From assembly GCA_964396165.1 (NCBI GenBank), contig CAYNEF010000007.1:25169-89168 (forward strand): DNA of 64,000 nt. The letters run 5' to 3'. This document shows positions 60,928 to 64,000 of the stretch, one piece after another. The notes under the pieces are model-generated. The model had not been told where the DNA came from. It did not search any database and was given only the letters and a program-made list of their open reading frames with translations. The translations under genes and the position numbers were made by a program. The DNA comes from CALCZU01 sp964396165. Its GTDB lineage: Bacteria > Bdellovibrionota > FAC87 > UBA2466. Within the stretch, counting starts at the first letter, position 1. Each line of letters opens with the position of its first letter.

Positions 60928-61935
60928 TTAAGGAACAATTACGGAGTTCAAGAGTTGGGTGATGAGGTCGTCGGTGGATAAGCCGCGGGCCTCTGCTTCA
61001 AATGTCGGAATCAGTCTGTGGCGAAGTACTTCGAAAGCGACTGCTTTGATATCATCCGGTGTAACGAAATTTCTACCTTCAATGAGAGCCACCGCTTTGG
61101 CTGCGCGACTCAAAAAAATCGTTGCTCTCGGACTTGCGCCTATGAGGATATGGTTTCGGATATCCTGTAGACGTGTCAGATCGGCTTCCTCGCGTTTGAT
61201 TTCTTCGTTTTTGCGTGTGGCCATGATGAGTCTTAAAACATATTCTTTGATCCGTTCATCCAGATAAATCTTTTCCATTTCTTCTCTGAATTTAAAAAGG
61301 AGCTTTGTAGAAAAAACATTTTGAGTCTTGGGTGCTACACTGTGCTCCATCCTGTCCATGATGAGTCTTTCTTCAGAGCGTGTGGGGTAGGAGACTTTGA
61401 GTTTGAACATGAATCTGTCGAGCTGCGCTTCGGGAAGATTGTATGTTCCTTCTTGTTCAATCGGGTTCTGTGTTGCAAGAACCAAAAAGGGTTCTTCAAG
61501 AGGGTAGGTGACTTCTCCAATCGTCACTTGTTTTTCTGCCATTGCTTCTAAAAGCGCACTTTGTACTTTTGCGGGCGCTCGGTTGATTTCATCGGCGAGA
61601 AGAATATTGGTGAAGATAGGGCCTTTTTTAGGTTGAAAGCTTCCTGTTTCCTGACGGTAAATTAAAGTGCCTATCAAATCTGAAGGGAGAAGATCTGGCG
61701 TAAATTGTACGCGGTGAAATTTTGCATCGAGGATGGAGGCAAGAGTTTTCACAGCCAAAGTTTTTGCAAGTCCTGGTAAACCTTCCAGCAAGATGTGTCC
61801 GCCGGTGAGAAGTCCTATCAACAAGGAACGGTTCATGTGTTCCTGGCCAACGATCACTTTCGACATTTCATCCAAAATTTGCTGTAAGCTTGCGTGCACG
61901 TTTTCAGGTTGGCTCATGCTGGTTTGGGAATTCAT
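60928..61935 (-). CDS. moxR: MoxR-family AAA+ ATPase
   Basis: 335 residues. Walker A GLPGLAKTL, Walker B ILLADEINRAPAKVQSALLEA, sensor region VLATQNPIEQEGTYNLPEAQLDRF, and the C-terminal lid (ILIGASPRATIFLSRAAKAVA). MoxR ATPases act with VWA-domain proteins as chaperone-like systems. A GAGGA site precedes the ATG. It heads the cluster moxR-DUF58-DUF4381-like-batA-batB/C-batD. Confidence 0.95.
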   Translation of the reverse strand: MNSQTSMSQPENVHASLQQILDEMSKVIVGQEHMNRSLLIGLLTGGHILLEGLPGLAKTLAVKTLASILDAKFHRVQFTPDLLPSDLIGTLIYRQETGSFQPKKGPIFTNILLADEINRAPAKVQSALLEAMAEKQVTIGEVTYPLEEPFLVLATQNPIEQEGTYNLPEAQLDRFMFKLKVSYPTRSEERLIMDRMEHSVAPKTQNVFSTKLLFKFREEMEKIYLDERIKEYVLRLIMATRKNEEIKREEADLTRLQDIRNHILIGASPRATIFLSRAAKAVALIEGRNFVTPDDIKAVAFEVLRHRLIPTFEAEARGLSTDDLITQLLNSVIVP

Positions 61936-62027
61936 GGTGTCCTCGTCTAGAAAAAGATTTTTGTCAGTTTTTGGGTTAAAATTGTAAGGAAAGTACTTAC
62001 TATTATTATACTTTGAATGAGGCGTTG

Positions 62028-62315
62028 ATGCCCATTGTTACCTTTACCCCGAGCCAAAAAAAGATCGAAGTCGAACAAGGCGTGACGCTCTATGATGCCG
62101 CGCTACTTTTAAACTTGCCTGTTGCTTCATCGTGCAGCGCAGAAGCTACCTGCGGCAAATGCAATATGATCGTACTTGAAGGAGCAGAAAACCTCTCTCT
62201 GCAAAGTGAATGGGAGCGTCATTTACTGGCGAAGGAAAAAAAGCCTCTAAGCGATCGCATTTCCTGTCTATCGCGCGTTTTCGGCGATTGCACTGTAACA
62301 ACGCGTTATTGGTGA
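62028..62315 (+). CDS. [2Fe-2S] ferredoxin
   Basis: 95 residues from the ATG at 62028 (TGAGG upstream); a TTG five codons earlier is possible. The cluster ligands are CSAEATCGKC (C-x5-C-x2-C) and a distant Cys in RISCLSRV, the adrenodoxin-like spacing. It is a small electron carrier; its partner is not encoded next to it. It is convergent with lysS, five bases apart. Confidence 0.88.
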   Translation: MPIVTFTPSQKKIEVEQGVTLYDAALLLNLPVASSCSAEATCGKCNMIVLEGAENLSLQSEWERHLLAKEKKPLSDRISCLSRVFGDCTVTTRYW

Positions 62316-62319
62316 AGTT

Positions 62320-63924
62320 CTACAAAGATTGCTTGAGCAATTCGGCGGCTTTGTCTGTGCCGAGAGCGAGTAAGAAACTTGCAAGTTTCGGCCCGTTTTT
62401 CTTTCCAATCAGCACCCAATATACTTCCTGGAAAAATACTTTCGGCTCTACAGCGTTTGCTTTCATAATCTCAAACGTTTTGGTTGCAAGATTTTCCTCA
62501 GAAATGCTTTTGCCTTCATTTTGTAAAAGAGAGACAAGTTGTTCCATCGGTTTCATGTGAGTCGTTTTGGGGATCTCTCCTGAACGCAAGGCAAAACGGA
62601 ATTCTTCCGGCGCATACGTCGTTATCCATTTCCATGCACATTTGCTGCGGGAGTAAAAACGCGCTTCATCTTTTGGAGTCTTAATCAAATCTTTGTAATG
62701 CGCTTTTGTCTTTTCCAAATCCCCCTGGTGGATCTGTAAAATATTACACAAGTGGCGGAAATGAAACTGGGCTGGTAATAGCCCGTAAACTTTGGCTGTG
62801 TGTCTTTCGGTGAGAGAGAACTCGTAGATTCGCTTTTCATAGCGGAGCTTCTTTTCATCGTCTTGTTCAACGCCATAAGCGCAGCGTTCAGATCGATCAA
62901 AATCGTCGTAGGATTTCATGACATCCAGATCAAAGGCGATAGAAAAATCCAAGTTCGGCTTGCGGCTCGCAAAAATCCATCGAACAACCTGAGGTTCATA
63001 CACTTCAAGTGTTTCACCCAAAGTCAGCAGGTTTCCAGAGGAGGAAGAAAGTTTCGAGCCCAATCCTTTTGCGAGAACAAAGTCATACTGTACGTAAAAA
63101 GGTGCTTCGCGTTTCCAGACGCTTTTAATGATTTCTACCCCTGTATCGTATGAGCCGCCCTGAGAAGAGTGATCTTTCCCACCTGGCTCGAAATCGACTT
63201 TTTCTTTCGCCCAGCGCATCGGCCAATCTACGCGCCATAAAAGTTTTACGCCGCCTTCTTGATCCATATTGATAGTGAGATCTTTTTTGCATGCCTTGCA
63301 GCGGTAATGAACGAGACTGGGAGCTTCGTATTTTAAAAGTTCTGTCGTGTCTCTTTCGCATTCTTTGCAGAAGATGGAAAGGCAAGTCCACGAGTCGGGA
63401 AGGGCTTCGGTACGGGAACGGTTTAAAATTTCACGGATTACAGGTTCATTGGCTACCGCATCCCGGATTCCCTGATTGTATTCCCCTTTTTGATAGGGCT
63501 CATGCTGGTAAATGAAATTAGGGAAAATACCGAGTTGGGCAATTTCATTTTCAAAGCGTTTTTCAAATTGTCTTGCGTATGATTTTTCCTGACCAAAAGG
63601 ATCTGGAATTTTAGCGAGAGGTTTTCTTAAGTTTTTTTCGATCAGTTCTTTATTCGGCAAATTGGCCGGTACTTTTCTCAAAGCATCGTAGTCATCCCAG
63701 CTGTAAATAAAGCGCACTTTTTTTCCGCGATCCAGAAGAGCACGTACGACAAATTCAGTAGTGACAACTTCTCTGAAGTTACCGATATGGACTACGCCGC
63801 TTGGCGATATCCCCGAAGCGCAGACAAATTCGTCTTGATTGGGGTGTTTTTCGAGCAACTCGTCTGCGGCTTTGTCGGCCCAGTGTGTTACGGGGATTTC
63901 TTCAATAGATTTTTGCTGTTTCAT
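62320..63924 (-). CDS. lysS: Class I lysyl-tRNA synthetase
   Basis: About 534 residues from the ATG at 63924; an ATG six codons upstream (63942) is equally possible. The HIGH-type motif (GISPSGVVHIGNFREV) and KMSKS-type motif (GSKLSSSSGNLL) mark a class I Rossmann-fold enzyme, unlike the class II LysRS of most bacteria. A Cys4 element (CKECERDT ... CKACKKDL) is present. It charges tRNA-Lys. Class I LysRS is found in archaea and scattered bacterial groups such as alphaproteobacteria and spirochaetes. Confidence 0.93.
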   Translation of the reverse strand: MKQQKSIEEIPVTHWADKAADELLEKHPNQDEFVCASGISPSGVVHIGNFREVVTTEFVVRALLDRGKKVRFIYSWDDYDALRKVPANLPNKELIEKNLRKPLAKIPDPFGQEKSYARQFEKRFENEIAQLGIFPNFIYQHEPYQKGEYNQGIRDAVANEPVIREILNRSRTEALPDSWTCLSIFCKECERDTTELLKYEAPSLVHYRCKACKKDLTINMDQEGGVKLLWRVDWPMRWAKEKVDFEPGGKDHSSQGGSYDTGVEIIKSVWKREAPFYVQYDFVLAKGLGSKLSSSSGNLLTLGETLEVYEPQVVRWIFASRKPNLDFSIAFDLDVMKSYDDFDRSERCAYGVEQDDEKKLRYEKRIYEFSLTERHTAKVYGLLPAQFHFRHLCNILQIHQGDLEKTKAHYKDLIKTPKDEARFYSRSKCAWKWITTYAPEEFRFALRSGEIPKTTHMKPMEQLVSLLQNEGKSISEENLATKTFEIMKANAVEPKVFFQEVYWVLIGKKNGPKLASFLLALGTDKAAELLKQSL

Positions 63925-64000
63925 CGGGACAACATATAGCATTTCTTGTCTTTCTTCGCCACATCCGAGAAAATAATACGAATGAAATGGACCTGGTTAA

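Noticed and set aside
63982..64000. ATG reading MKWTWL at the right edge, possibly the start of a gene.
   Set aside because: Only six codons are visible, so it cannot be told from chance.
1..64000. tRNA, rRNA, CRISPR arrays and riboswitches.
   Set aside because: None was recognised when reading the intergenic regions. A covariance-model search would be needed to exclude small RNAs.

Overview
The window reads as a stretch of chromosome from a Gram-negative (diderm) bacterium. It encodes Pal and CpoB-like lipoproteins, POTRA/beta-barrel outer-membrane proteins, many lipobox-bearing lipoproteins and an LPS-type family 9 glycosyltransferase. An ECF sigma factor/Ser-Thr kinase pair, a class I lysyl-tRNA synthetase, a TadG-like protein, DUF1554 and DUF4331 proteins, NtrC-type regulation and a full Bat operon together fit a Bdellovibrionota or other former deltaproteobacterial lineage. 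This lineage call is an inference at modest confidence. No rRNA, tRNA, CRISPR array or prophage was recognised. Two N-runs show that this is a draft scaffold.

Layout. 0-9 kb: ECF sigma tail and membrane Ser/Thr kinase, TPR protein, HupE/UreJ-like membrane protein, an atypical SDR with a Cys4 domain, a DUF4331 protein with a lipoprotein, and a bacterioferritin-like protein with a Lys/Ala-rich tail. 9-15 kb: rsmA, tsaD, a TadG-like protein and the CtpA protease. 15-21 kb: a 965-residue metallopeptidase/beta-barrel protein (split only by a false scaffold gap), a heptosyltransferase-like enzyme, and a pal/DUF4398/cpoB-like lipoprotein operon. 21-35 kb: accessory envelope region with large lipoproteins, a duplicated DUF4156 lipoprotein cassette, an AAA ATPase, a Kelch-type lipoprotein, and an operon of a POTRA/beta-barrel protein, a secreted protein, a histidine kinase and an NtrC-type sigma-54 activator. 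35-49 kb: lipid kinase, GNAT, M14 carboxypeptidase, a REP-associated tyrosine transposase element, two lipase-like hydrolases, YaeQ, HAD phosphatase, UbiB-like kinase, RNase R, an MBL-fold enzyme and an AMIN-like protein. 49-64 kb: SpeD-like protein, enoyl-ACP reductase, DUF4340 protein, gapped rpoZ, an MBL hydrolase, the moxR-DUF58-bat operon, a 2Fe-2S ferredoxin and class I lysS.

The most interesting signal is a candidate sigma-54 envelope regulon at 24.8-34.6 kb. Three -24/-12 elements precede three envelope transcription units. A 25-bp near-identical palindromic element (23 of 25 bases) lies upstream of two of them, and the last unit encodes its own histidine kinase and sigma-54 activator. 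The inferred circuit is an autoregulated two-component system that controls a POTRA/beta-barrel protein, DUF4156 lipoproteins and other exported proteins. One of the two DUF4156 cassettes lacks the promoter, and its second gene is broken.

Other notable points are a 29-bp-stem hairpin between moxR and the bat genes, an SDR lacking the catalytic tyrosine, a SpeD homologue with an altered self-cleavage site, and a remnant of a DUF2914-like gene at a duplication junction.
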